Shown here: positions 10,505 to 20,632 of the stretch, in pieces
Layout: each line of letters starts with the position of its first letter
Numbering within the stretch: the first letter of the stretch is position 1
Assembly: GCA_039111635.1 (NCBI GenBank)
Contig: JBCAQO010000014.1
Coordinates: 1,488,001 to 1,552,000 of the forward strand
Origin: Heterobasidion occidentale
Taxonomy: Eukaryota > Basidiomycota > Agaricomycetes > Russulales > Bondarzewiaceae
Direction of reading: 5' to 3'
DNA length: 64,000 nucleotides
Position numbers and translations under genes: made by a program
The notes under the pieces: generated by a model
Seen by the model: only the letters and a program-made list of their open reading frames with translations
What the model was told of the DNA's origin: nothing
The model's database searches: none

Positions 10505-10963
10505 CGCTTTTGCCCCTACCTTGCACTACACTCTGCTTGCTGCCACACTCTTTCTCACAACCCTCATCGGTGGCATAGACCCCCACCGAAGAGAGTTACT
10601 TCACACACCCTGGAGCAAGACCTAGGCCTAGGATTCCCACCAGGCACTAGACGAACCCATAACCAACTTCGACAGAATAATTGTCCTATCCATCAAAGAG
10701 AAAACCGCTGGTATTACTCCGACACCAATCGGCCAGCACCCCCAAACTTTGATAACTGCTCGTACCGAGAAGGACAATATTTCTTCACAAGAGAAGACGA
10801 AACAGAAGCTGAGTGGGCTTGGGACGAAATAACAGAAGACTGGGTAGAGCCACCCCAGTACAGGAACCCCGAACCGGAAATCCCGGACACATCGGAGGAA
10901 GAAGAAGGAACATCCGAGTCCGAATCCTCGGATATTCAAACACCGATCAACACCCGAAACATT
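10502..10963 (+). other. AUG-free open leader in frame with gag (154 codons)
   Basis: From a TAG at 10499-10501 to the gag ATG at 10964 the gag frame has no stop codon and no ATG. The whole predicted leader 10320-10963 contains no ATG in any frame. The translated composition looks protein-like: Trp/Tyr-rich in the middle (about 10700-10860) and Glu/Ser-rich at the end. This may be an N-terminal Gag extension begun at a non-AUG codon or reached by splicing, or a leader under selection against upstream AUGs. Copy A has the same frame open with about 2-3% substitutions and no indels. Confidence 0.5.
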
Positions 10964-12171
10964 ATGTCGACAAATCCTACAGACCCCCCCGTCTCGTCGG
11001 GAAGGGGCAAGCTCAAACTCCCTGATAACTTCGAGGGAGACCGAACACAATCACAGAAATTCATCATGAATTGCCTCCTCCTTTTTACAGCAGAATCGGA
11101 CCGATACAAGACGGATACAGACAAGGTTTCCCTCGCTCTCTCTTGCATGAGATATGGAACGGCCGGCGTATGGGCGGAAAGTTTCCTAAAGAAGACAGTA
11201 GGGCGACCCCGCCCAAGACCGTAGGAACTTGGGACGACTTCCTTGCCAGGTTTAAACTCCAGTTCAAGGAAACAAACCTCACGGACAAGGCCCGAAGCGC
11301 CCTCATGTCTTTCTCTCAGGGGAAGATGACGGTGGATGAATATTCAAACCAATTCATCCTTATAGCCGCCGACGCCGACATCACCGACAAGGAACAAGTT
11401 CCTTACTTCCAGAGGGGGCTTGATCCGAGGGTCATGGACAAAATCTATGACAAAGAAACACCGCCGAAGGACACAATCCAAGACTGGGTCAACACTGCCT
11501 GTGAAATAGACGGACGCCTGAGAGCCCGAAGTGAAAAGGCGATCCTCGCCAACTCCACCTCCTTCCGAAGCGACTTCCTCAACCGCTTTCACCTCCAACC
11601 AGCTCGTCGCTACAACTCCACCACCGCTCCTCGCAGAATGAACAACCAGGTAGTCAACATGGACATCGACGCCTCCCAAAAAAGAGATGCTGCTCGCCAG
11701 AAGCGCACTTATGATGGCAAGCCTACCACTCGTTATTTCAACTGTGGGAAGCTAGGGCATTGGGCGTCTGACTGCCGTTCCCCTCGCAGAGGCGTTCCCC
11801 CGCCTCGAGGAAATCCGCGCAAGCCGATGGGCGGAGGAGGTAGACGAACTCGCGCTGCAGACGTGGAGGATGAAGACGAGCAAGAATCCCCGGTGGGAAA
11901 CGATGCGCGACTACATCGAGGACTGGAGGAGGGGAGTTCTCATGGCCACCACCGTCAGGTACCACAACCTGGTAATTCGGTGGAACGTGAGGACCCTTCC
12001 GCGAGAAGGGGAGGATCACGCCAGAGCAATGGAGAGCGCTACGTACCGCCTAACGGACGACGAAGAAACGGACCCGTCAGTGATACTAATGGCGTCCGAG
12101 CACTCTTCCAAGAAGTAGGGGAGGCCAAGGCCAAAGAGATGCTGGTGGACCTGGCGGAGGATTTTTCTTGA
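10964..12171 (+). pseudogene. gag: Gag of copy B (1-nt frameshift)
   Basis: Homologue of the 402-aa Gag of copy A. The frame starting at 10964 breaks near 11201-11203, where GGGG of copy A is GGG, and continues in the next frame to TGA at 12169-12171. Capsid region first, then one zinc knuckle near 11733-11775 whose first Cys is Tyr (YFNCGKLGHWASDC), then an Arg/Gly-rich tail. The knuckle mutation differs from that of copy A, so the ancestral form was presumably intact CCHC. As sequenced it cannot give full Gag. Confidence 0.9.
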
Positions 12172-15100
12172 CCTCTCCTTCTCCAGCCAAAGAGAGAGGG
12201 TCGAGGAAGCTCGAGTATGATTCCCCATCATGTATTCGAATCGGAGCAATGACCAGTCATATCATCACCCCCATTCGACTTGATGTGCGATTATCAACTC
12301 GAGGAAGAAGCGCTGGAGCCAGGGCCGCCATCGACTCAGCATGCGAATGGATTCTGGTAAACGAGAAGTGGGTAGAGAAGCATAACCTCCCCACCTATCC
12401 TTTAAACCGCCCCATCCGCGTTCGCAACGTCGATGACACCATTAACAAAGCAGGCCTCATACGACGAGGCCTAGACGCGAATCTCACCGTCAAGGATAGA
12501 CGAGGAAGAACCCACACCAAACGCGTCCAGATGTTCATCACCAACCTAGGAAAAGACGACATGCTCCTAGGAACGGATTGGTTAAAATACCACGACCCCT
12601 CCATCGGGTGGAGGCGCCGTGAGGTATGCTTTGATCGATGCCCCAGAGATTGCCAACAACCATATGGGTTTACCAAGGCAAGGGAAGAGCCTACCAAGAA
12701 GGCATGGCTAGCTAAACTACGCGGCGACAAGATTCCCCAGCGGATGAAGCCGCATCTTGTCTCAGAACCGGTAGGACCTTCGTGGACTTGGACTAAAGAA
12801 CAATGGGACCAAGTACCAGCGAAGGAATGGAAAACTCGGTTCATGGAGCTACTCGAGCACAAATCCCGACAACACAAGGCTCGGAAGTGGCTCGAAGAGC
12901 AAGTGACCGAAAGGAAGGAATGCCGGCAAGCTCAACGAGAGGCAGCCAAGAGCAAATCCTCGAGAAAAGTCGCTAAAGAAGTGCAAACACCGTTTGACTC
13001 CTCCGCAATGGATAGCGCAGGAGAACCTGTCATTAGGAAGGTAGCTCCAGAACCCTCGGGGTTTGCAAGCTTTGACGAAGACCTGGAGGAAGAAATCGAC
13101 ACCACCGACTTGAAAGGCCGGGTGCCGACAGAATATCATTCTTACCTCGACATCTTCAGCGAACGACGATCGCAGAGGCTCCCCCATCATACAATATGGG
13201 ACCACGCGATAAACCTCAAACCATCTTTTGTACCCCAGGCCCCGCGGATATTTCCTCTGAGCCCGTAAAAGCACGATGAGTTAGGGAAGTTCGTCAAGGA
13301 GCACCTTTCCAGAGGAACAATACGTCGGTCAACAGCACATAGCGCAGCCTCTTTCTTTTTCGTAAGCGAGAAAGATGGGAAGCTCCGTCCAGTACAAGAC
13401 TATCGTCACCTTAACGAACACACCATTCGAGATGTCACCCCCCTGCCATTAATCCAAGAACTATTGGATATTATTAAAGGCGCAACCGTGTTCTCGAAAC
13501 TCGATGTTCGGTGGGGATATAACAACGTGCGCATCAAGAAAGGAGACGAATCCAAAGCGGCCTTCGTCACACCCTTGGGGCTCTTTGAACCTACAGTAAT
13601 GTTCTTTGGGCTCTGCAATTCCCCAGGGACCTTCCAAGCCATGATGAACATGATCTTCCAGGAACTCATCTTGGCTCGGAAAATAGCGGTATATATGGAC
13701 GACATCCTCATCTTCACGAAGACCACAGCAGAACATATTGTGATTCTTCGGCGAGTCCTCCAAATCCTGCGCGACAACGATCTTTACCTCAAACCAGAGA
13801 AATGCGAATTCCACAAGGAAAAGCTAAACTACCTTGGGTACACGATCTCGAAAGACCACGTCGCTATGGAAGACTCGAAAATTGAAGCTATCCAGGAATG
13901 GCCCACCCCGTGCACAGTCCACGACATCCGCTCTTTCTTAGGCCTAGGGAACTTTTACCGACGATTCATTGACAAGTTCTCTTTGATCACTCGACCCCTG
14001 CATGACCTCACGAAGAAAGATACAAGATGGAACTGGACCACGGAGTGTCAACGGGTGTTCGATCGACTGAAGAAAGCCTTCATCAGTCAACCCGTCCTGT
14101 TATACCCTGACCCGATGCGCCCCTACCGGCTCGTCACCGATGCTTCCCTCGTGGCATACGGCGCAGTCCTCTTACAGGAAGGAGCTGATAACGACTGGCA
14201 CCCTGTTGCATACCTCTCGGGATCGTTCTCGCCGGCTGAATGGAATTACGACGTACATGATCGCGAACTCCTCGCCATCATCAAGGCACTGGAGCACTGG
14301 AAACACTACCTCGAAGGCGCTAGACACCCCTTTGAGGTCTGGACGGACCACAAAAATCTAGAACACTTTCAGACCGCGCGCGACTTATCAAGGCAACAAG
14401 CACGCTGGAGTCTGTTTTTGTCTCGATTTGACTTCCAGCTCAGTTACAAAGCTGGGACTACTAATCATGCCGATGCTCTGTCCAGGCGTCCAGACCTTAG
14501 TAAGGGGGTGGAATCTGATAACAAGGCACAGACTCTACTCCCATCCAGACTTTTCACCGAGTCCAGCGAAACTCTGGTAGAGCCAAGCAAAGGCATACAC
14601 GTCAAAGCAACGGAACTTGTATCCTCGGACACCCTCTCCCTTATTCGACACTCGCGCTCGGAACGCGACTTGCTAGTCGACGTCGCCCTAAAGAAATTGC
14701 TAGAGAAAGGACCGAATGCAATGAAGGGCGACCTAGGAAAATGGACACATGAAGATGGCATCACAAGACGCGACGGTTACATTTGTGTTCCAAAGGACGA
14801 CCTCCTCCGACGAACAATTGTCAAAACACACCATGACACTATGGCTACAGGACACCCAGGCCGAGCAAAGACCTTGGAATTGGTGCAGTGCCATTATTGG
14901 TGGTCAAGCATGACCAAGTTCGTACACCAATATGTGGATGGATGCGCAGTCTGCCAATCCACCAAGAACCTGCCCCACAGGATCCATCCACCGATCCAAC
15001 CACTGGAAACCACGAACGCCCCTTGGCGCTTCATCTCCACCGACTTCGTAACAGACCTCCCGGAAAGCAGAGGCTACGACTCGATAAACGTGGTGGTCGA

Positions 15101-16103
15101 TCAAGGCCTGTCAAAAGGAATAGTCATAACCCCGTGCAAAAAGACAATCACGGCCGAAGAAACTACGACGCTCTTCCAGGACAATGTGTTCAAGCGATAT
15201 GGTTTACCGACCAAGGTGGTGTCCGACAGAGGTCCTCAATTTGCGGCAAAATTCACAAGGGAACTATGGAAAGGAATGGGAATCACCCCTGCCCTCAGCA
15301 CGGCTTATCACCCCCAAACGGACGGAGAAACGGAACGGGTAAACCAAGAGATCAAGCAATTCTTGCGAGTGTTTTGCAATTACCACCAAGATAATTGGGT
15401 GGACTTGATCCCCTTCACAGAATTCTCCCACAACACCCGGAAGCACTCCGCCACTGGAAAGTCACCGTTTGAGGTCCTTTATGGGTTCAACCCACCATAT
15501 TCGGTCGACTCAGCTCTGGAGACCAAGGTGCCCGCAGTAACTGAACGCTTACAGCTAATCAAGGAAGTCCAAGAAGAGGCGGCTGCAAGTCTACAGATAG
15601 CAGCGCAGCACGCCAAGGACCGGGATCTGCACAGGAAACTCCCGCAGTGGGAAGTAGGAACCCAAGTTTGGTTAGAAGGAACCCACATTCGGACGACCCA
15701 TCCGAAATTCAAGCTGGCACCTAGGCGCTATGGCCCCTTTTCAGTGACCGAAAGAATCGGCCCTCTGGCTTATCGGCTGAAAATACCTGAAACGTGGAAG
15801 ATACACCCGGTATTTCATGCCTCCATACTCATGGAGTATCACGAGACAGAGGCCCACGGAAGGAACTTCCCCAGACCTGCCCCAGAGATCTTGAATGAAG
15901 AAGAACACTACGAAGTGGAGGCCATTCTAGATTCAAGACGTCAGGGACGAGGGACCAAGTACCTTGTCAAGTGGGTCGGATACTCCGAAGCCGATAACAC
16001 CTGGGAACCCTTTGCCCTCCTCAAAGATACGGCCGACGAGGCGCTTCGTGAATTCCACGAAAACTACCCAGACAAACCCCGACCTGCGGCGATTAAGCTT
16101 TAG
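12168..16103 (+). pseudogene. pol: Pol polyprotein of copy B (PR-RT-RNase H-IN-chromodomain) with one nonsense codon
   Basis: One frame runs from the gag overlap (TTTTTCTTGA, pol in -1 relative to gag) to 16103, interrupted only by TAA at 13266-13268 (GAA in the consensus with copy A). Order: aspartic protease (DSAC, then GTDWL near 12570); RT with YMDD at about 13695-13706; RNase H starting VTDASLVAYGAVL (about 14135); integrase HHCC zinc finger (14825-14970); catalytic core with STDFVTDL (15038), VSDRGPQF (15221) and TDGETERVNQ (15320); C-terminal chromodomain (about 15900-16060, KYLVKWVGYSEADNTWEP). The 879 codons after the last upstream ATG (13464-16103) are fully open. The chromodomain assigns it to the chromoviruses, whose integration is guided to modified histones. 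Confidence 0.95.
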
Positions 16104-16160
16104 AAAGATATAAAAAGGAGAGACCCCCATCCTTTCAAAAGCAAGAATCCTCCCCAGTAC

Positions 16161-17482
16161 ATGTCCGACCACTCCTCCCTTGATTACTCCCCTGGACGTG
16201 CCATGCTCATTGATGACGGAACTACCTCCTCCCCTTCAAGAAACCCCTCGCCAGACATCATTCTGGCCGTGGCCAACCCCGACACTGGACGCCCTAGCCG
16301 AAGCAGCCGCCCAGCAACTCCAGAAGGAATTCCCATACCAATCGTTGTCCACCAAACCGCGCTCACCGTCGAAGATCGAACGGGTTCCCGAACCTCACCA
16401 CGGTTTGAGGGAGCTCATGACGAGCACGATGAAGGACGTCAAGAAGAAGGAAGACCTACTCCGCCAACGCCTCCGCGACCGACGACAGCGTTGGCTCAAA
16501 GAGACACAAGGCAGGAAACGGGAAGCGGAAGAAGACCAAGAAACTCTGCGGACCTGGCATCGCCTACAGTTGCTGAGGCAGGTGTACAAGAACCAGCAAC
16601 GGCTGGTACATCAGCTGCCAGGACCAGAGGGCCCCCTACCAGTAGTCGAGATCTGCACCCCGGAGAGTTGGAAGGGCTAGGAGACGCGCTGCTCCAACGC
16701 ACCACCATCTCCGCGGGCAACCAGGGAGCGAGAGCGACGACGTACCCAGACGCCTTGCTGACGCGAGCGACCAGGTCAGGCTTCTGGCCTATGCAGATGA
16801 TCATAGGGCCGCCTCCTGGTATGCCCGAGGAAATAATGGGGCTTACGCCTTACTCATTCATCCGGATGAGATCTCCTCCTTCATCAACCTGGAGCTCCTA
16901 CCCGCCCTCATCTCGCGCACCAACACAAGACACTCCTCCCACGCCCATCCCGTCCGGATCGATCCATTCCGTGTCCAACCATGGAGCGAAGCCAGCAGGA
17001 CGATACCGGCTACAAACAGTCGAGACGCATCCACCCAGACAGAATATGTCTGGACCACAGTCCAACGACAGGCATGAAGGGACCGAGAGGCCCTACCTCC
17101 CATATCGGCAGGACAATCCACCGGGCAGGACGCAGGAGGCAGCAATGAGGAACACCCTCCAAGGTACAGGAGGAATGAGGGACGAGGGAACCAAAGGGCG
17201 AGGACAACCCCTCAACCCAGGCGAAGCAGTCCTAGAAGAACTCAACCAAGAGATTCACCGACTCCAAACCGTCCTCGAGATAATCGAATTGAAGGAGCGC
17301 ATCCACACATTGGTAGAAGAACTCCAATCCGCCAGCGTCCGACTCAGCGAACTACTTCCTGGACTCGAGCGGAACTAGACGCCTGGGACGAGGTCGAAGA
17401 CGGAAATTACGACGACATCGACCCCTATTACAGGCCAGATGAAGGATACGGGGACTACGGAGACATTGGCGGAGGATACTAA
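16161..17482 (+). pseudogene. Accessory ORF3 of copy B, decayed, coding signal in three frames
   Basis: Unknown protein encoded between pol and the 3' LTR. The longest ATG frame (16161-17378, 405 codons) is mostly low-complexity and is probably not the true product. The most protein-like stretches are: frame of 16161 for the first 35 codons; frame of 16180 for 16290-16680 (charged, helical, with LRELMTSTMKDVKKKEDLL); and the frame of 16679 for 16679-17482 (LLAYADDHRAASWYARGNN, then an Arg-rich segment and an acidic Tyr/Gly tail ending at TAA 17482). That last frame has one internal TGA near 17066 (CGA to TGA would be a CpG transition). I read this as one ORF of about 435 codons broken by two indels and one nonsense change. 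Confidence 0.55.
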
Positions 17483-17581
17483 ACCAGGGAGTGGAGGAAC
17501 CCCGGGTTTTTAACATGATGACGGAGAGGAAAGGACCTCCCGCATCACAGGTACCGGTTTCACGCACAGGACGCCGGAACG

Positions 17582-19195
17582 AACGTCCTGCATGACGTTA
17601 AACTGTGAAAAGATAAGAAGGCAGGGGAAGTACCTGACCATTTTGCGTTGCAGCCCTCTGGTCTCAAGACAAGGACAAGCATCTAACACTCTCGTTGTCA
17701 AGAGGTATTCTGACAAGCGAATCGGGCGTCCCGCTTGGATCCCCAGTTTTACAGGGCCCTTTCCGCATTAGGAGGCCCTTAGGATTCACAACATAACCTT
17801 GGTACTGGTACATGAATGATGCATGAATATTGGTGGGAAATCATGTTGCATGTTCGCCGTTGGGGAACAGTGGACCAACCTCGCTGTCAAGGTCTGACAG
17901 GTGTCTTGGACGTCCCACTTTGGATCTCCGGTTTTACAGGGTCGTTTCCGCATTAGGGGGCCCTATCTGCGATGCAGGAACTAATGGCCGCACTCCATTA
18001 GTAACCCAAAACGGAGAAATTACATCCGCAACGATGTAAAACTACGAAAGGCTTGGTCCGCAATGACGATAAACTAGTTACCGTCCGGAACGACGTTAAA
18101 GCTACCAAGACCCTCGGAGCGTGGTTGTATTCTGGCAGACGGTGGAAGGGAGGGCCTCCACCGTTGCGGAACCCTGCCGACTAGGTCGAGGCGCTTCCAT
18201 ATTCCATACGCCCTACAGTAAAAGAATATGGGGTCGACACGGTTCAATTCCGTGCGAGGGGTTTGGGGACATGGAGCGGGTTGTCAGTCTTCCGACAAGG
18301 CCACGACTACTCCATGGCGCTCCCATTCTACCCTTGAAGTCCGAAGCAAGGATTCCGCTTCAAGGGCCAGTCAAGAGGCAACTGGGACCGTGCCTCGTGT
18401 TTAGGCGTCCGCAATGACGGTAAACTACGGACGCCCTCCACGGCGTTAAACTGGGATTGCCCTTTCCTTTACAGGGCCATGAGCAGTGTCCAAACATGAG
18501 ATATGTTTCGGCATTGCTGCGTCCGCAAAGACGTTAAACTACCACTCCTTTCAGCATAGGAGATGTTGATCGACATCGTTGTTGACGCCACGATGTTGAT
18601 CTAGTCCGCAATGACGATAAACTATTATCCCTCGTTCTAGGGACCGTATTGGAGCTGGAATTACCGCTTCCAGCTGCAATAGTCCGAAATGACCTTAAAC
18701 TACCCTCACCCCGGAGGATTAAATCTATCGAGGCTCGGGAGGTTCAAGCCAGACGATAGCGGACGTCCGCAATGACTATAAACTAGTTGCCGTCCTTCAT
18801 GACGATAAACTGAGCTGCCCTTCTGTCTACAGGGCCATGTGAGTTGTGTCAAAATAGGCTTAAAGTCTATTCTCGCAACTCTAGAAGTTATCCGGTTTGA
18901 TATAGTATAAACCGTCACCATCTTACCTCAATGGGAACCCTGTCAAGATGGCTGTACTTGGTCTAGGGCCCTATGTGCATCACCGATGAATGTTCCGGCG
19001 CACAGAAAAGGTCTACCATCTTGTTTACAGGTACTCCTACGTTGGAAGATGGATAGGTCCGCAACGACCTTGGTTTAAACTAGCAGGGCAGTCTGCAACG
19101 ACTTATGCATAAACTAGCCTCAGTCCGCGATGACTTAAGGATAAACTAGCCGACGTCCGCAAAGACGCAAAACTACGGACGTCCGGCACGACGTT
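17582..19195 (+). repeat. Array of about 16 hexaloop hairpins in the 3' region of copy B
   Basis: Each unit is a 3-6 bp stem, a loop of exactly six bases (consensus CGCAAY) and, 1-9 bases later, AAAC, usually followed by TA or TG. Loop-flanking GAC starts are near 17594, 18033 (GATGTA form), 18065, 18092, 18416, 18442 (GGCGT form), 18530, 18613, 18691, 18774, 18801, 19066, 19100, 19132, 19164 and 19190. Stems vary together: AACGTC/GACGTT, TACATC/GATGTA, ACGCC/GGCGT, AGGTC/GACCT, AGTC/GACT, CGTC/GACG, plain GTC/GAC. Two units also lie in larger perfect 8-bp stems (18404-18411 with 18428-18435; and 19152-19159 with 19176-19183). Pairing kept while sequence changes argues for RNA structure. Confidence 0.8.
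17725..17965 (+). repeat. Duplicated segment with TTTTACAGGG and a 6-bp stem
   Basis: Two related segments of about 65 bp (about 17727-17792 and 17904-17967) share TTTTACAGGG, TTTCCGCATTAG and GGCCCT. In the first, AGGGCC pairs with GGCCCT. In the second, AGGGTC still pairs with GGCCCT through one G-U wobble. Related ACAGGGCC phrases recur near 18472 and 18830. They also resemble 3' splice sites (pyrimidine tract then CAG/G). Confidence 0.5.
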
Positions 19196-19199
19196 AAAA

Positions 19200-20031
19200 C
19201 TACCAGGACATACCTTACGCTGACCCCGCAATAATTACCGTCAAGGTGGATACCATGGTCTATTCAAGAGACCATGGGGTTCAAAGTCTATTCTTCAAAG
19301 TCCTTACCTCGTGTTCAATACGCGGAGCGCTGCTACATGCTCGCTCCCTTGTGAAAAACAAACTCTGGACGAACACTCAATCTCTAACCAGGACGGGCCA
19401 CCGTATGGGGCTGACAGAGTTAGGGATCTTCAAAGGGGTCTTGCCGGACTCAAAACAAGTCAAGAGCCATGTTCACTCTTGATAGGTTGGTGGGCCTAAG
19501 CCTTAGTAAAGCAATCAACCCACACACCTGGAGTCCCCCTCGATACCGGAGATCAAGGAGATGAAGATCTATCCTGGAAACACTGAAGCATGGCCTTCGG
19601 TATTTTGAAGAAGAACGACACACACCCATCCACAGACGAGTTTCTATTTCATCTTATAATCATTCGCACGACACCTTTCTGCATCGTCGCCAGAGAAAAT
19701 ACTGGCTCATCAAACCTACCAGGGAGCCCTGGTCGAGTAGCTGCCTATCGACTCTAGGAGTGTACTCACACAAAACGTACGGTGAAGGAAGAACACCGAG
19801 GGCAACGCAATATTGTGGCTGATATTGCTACGAGCCTGGATCAAACAGCTCAACGGAGAAGGAAAACTCCTAGGCGTTGTAAACGACGTAGGTCGGTCCT
19901 CGCCCCAGAAAACGCAGTGATATTGGGAAAACGCATCCCAATCTATTTGACGACCAGAAAGTAATTGCACGTGGAATGACGATGAAGCTCGTTTCTGCTC
20001 AAGCGAGTAGTCCCCTCAGGAGTTGGGACCT
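19200..20031 (+). other. Distal 3' region of copy B, unassigned
   Basis: Between the hairpin array and the polypurine tract. Contains only short ORFs (up to 84 codons) without recognisable features. Near 19255-19275 ACCATGGTCTATTC is followed by an inverted GACCATGG, a short hairpin. Confidence 0.4.
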
Positions 20032-20041
20032 AGAAAGGGGG
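20032..20041 (+). other. Polypurine tract of copy B
   Basis: AGAAAGGGGG, three bases before the 3' LTR. It is the expected plus-strand primer site. The same decamer at the same distance is present in copy D. Confidence 0.85.
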
Positions 20042-20044
20042 TAA

Positions 20045-20632
20045 TGTTATGACTTGACCGATCGGGGCCCTTCGCGGCCGTGTCTAACCAATGGATCAAG
20101 CATCACATGCTAGGCGGCTCCACTACGGAGCATACACCAAGGTATTTGGCATGTCCTTAGGAGCCGACAAGACCGATGGTTCTTCAAGACATCGGTAGAG
20201 GCTATATTGGAGGGACACGAGGCTCACGAGGTTCGCACAGAGATAAGAGAGGCATTCACATGCCATGGGCTTAGGGCTTATGGGTAAGCACCTCGTCGCA
20301 CCATGATGGATCAGTGCGACTGGAGAAGTACAAGAGTAGGCACCGGCTGAGAGAGACGGCGACCACAGCTCTCCTAGGTGGGAACTAGGAGAAGCACACG
20401 GACTCTTACCCTATACCCCATACAGTATATAAAGCCCATAGAATAGGCTGAGGATCTTCAGTCTATTCTCTTCGTTCCCCTGTATCTACGCATACAGGAT
20501 TCTTAGAGCCAATTATTATCCCCTCCTGTATCATCGCCTGATACAGTCGAGACTTCGCCCACCACTCAGTCCTCTGTGCGACCTAGGGAAGAACCTGTTA
20601 CTCTTGGGTTACTGAACGAGCAGTTCGTAACA
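20045..20632 (+). repeat. 3' LTR of copy B (588 bp)
   Basis: Identical to the 5' LTR except at 20618 (G against A). It is followed by the target duplication GATAT (20633-20637). Confidence 0.98.

Larger units (their letters stand above)
9905..20632 (+). mobile_element. Complete Ty3/gypsy chromovirus copy B (10,728 bp) with GATAT target duplication
   Basis: TGTTA...TAACA LTRs at both ends, flanked by GATAT (9900-9904 and 20633-20637). Order: LTR, primer site, AUG-free leader, gag, pol (PR-RT-RH-IN-chromodomain), decayed ORF3, hairpin array, polypurine tract, LTR. The two LTRs differ only at 10478/20618 (A/G), so insertion is recent. Despite this, gag has a 1-nt deletion and pol has an in-frame TAA, so it may have moved in trans or these may be very recent mutations or assembly errors. 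The 3.9 kb between pol and the 3' LTR is unusually long for the group. Confidence 0.97.

Noticed and set aside
16161..17378. Treating the 405-codon ATG frame as an intact ORF3
   Set aside because: The protein-like signal lies in other frames over most of its length.
18230..18265. A tRNA gene
   Set aside because: Only the T-arm is present; no acceptor stem partner or A box at the right distance.
17582..19195. CRISPR-like array
   Set aside because: Eukaryotic retroelement context, stems and spacings vary, no uniform repeat or spacer length, no cas genes.
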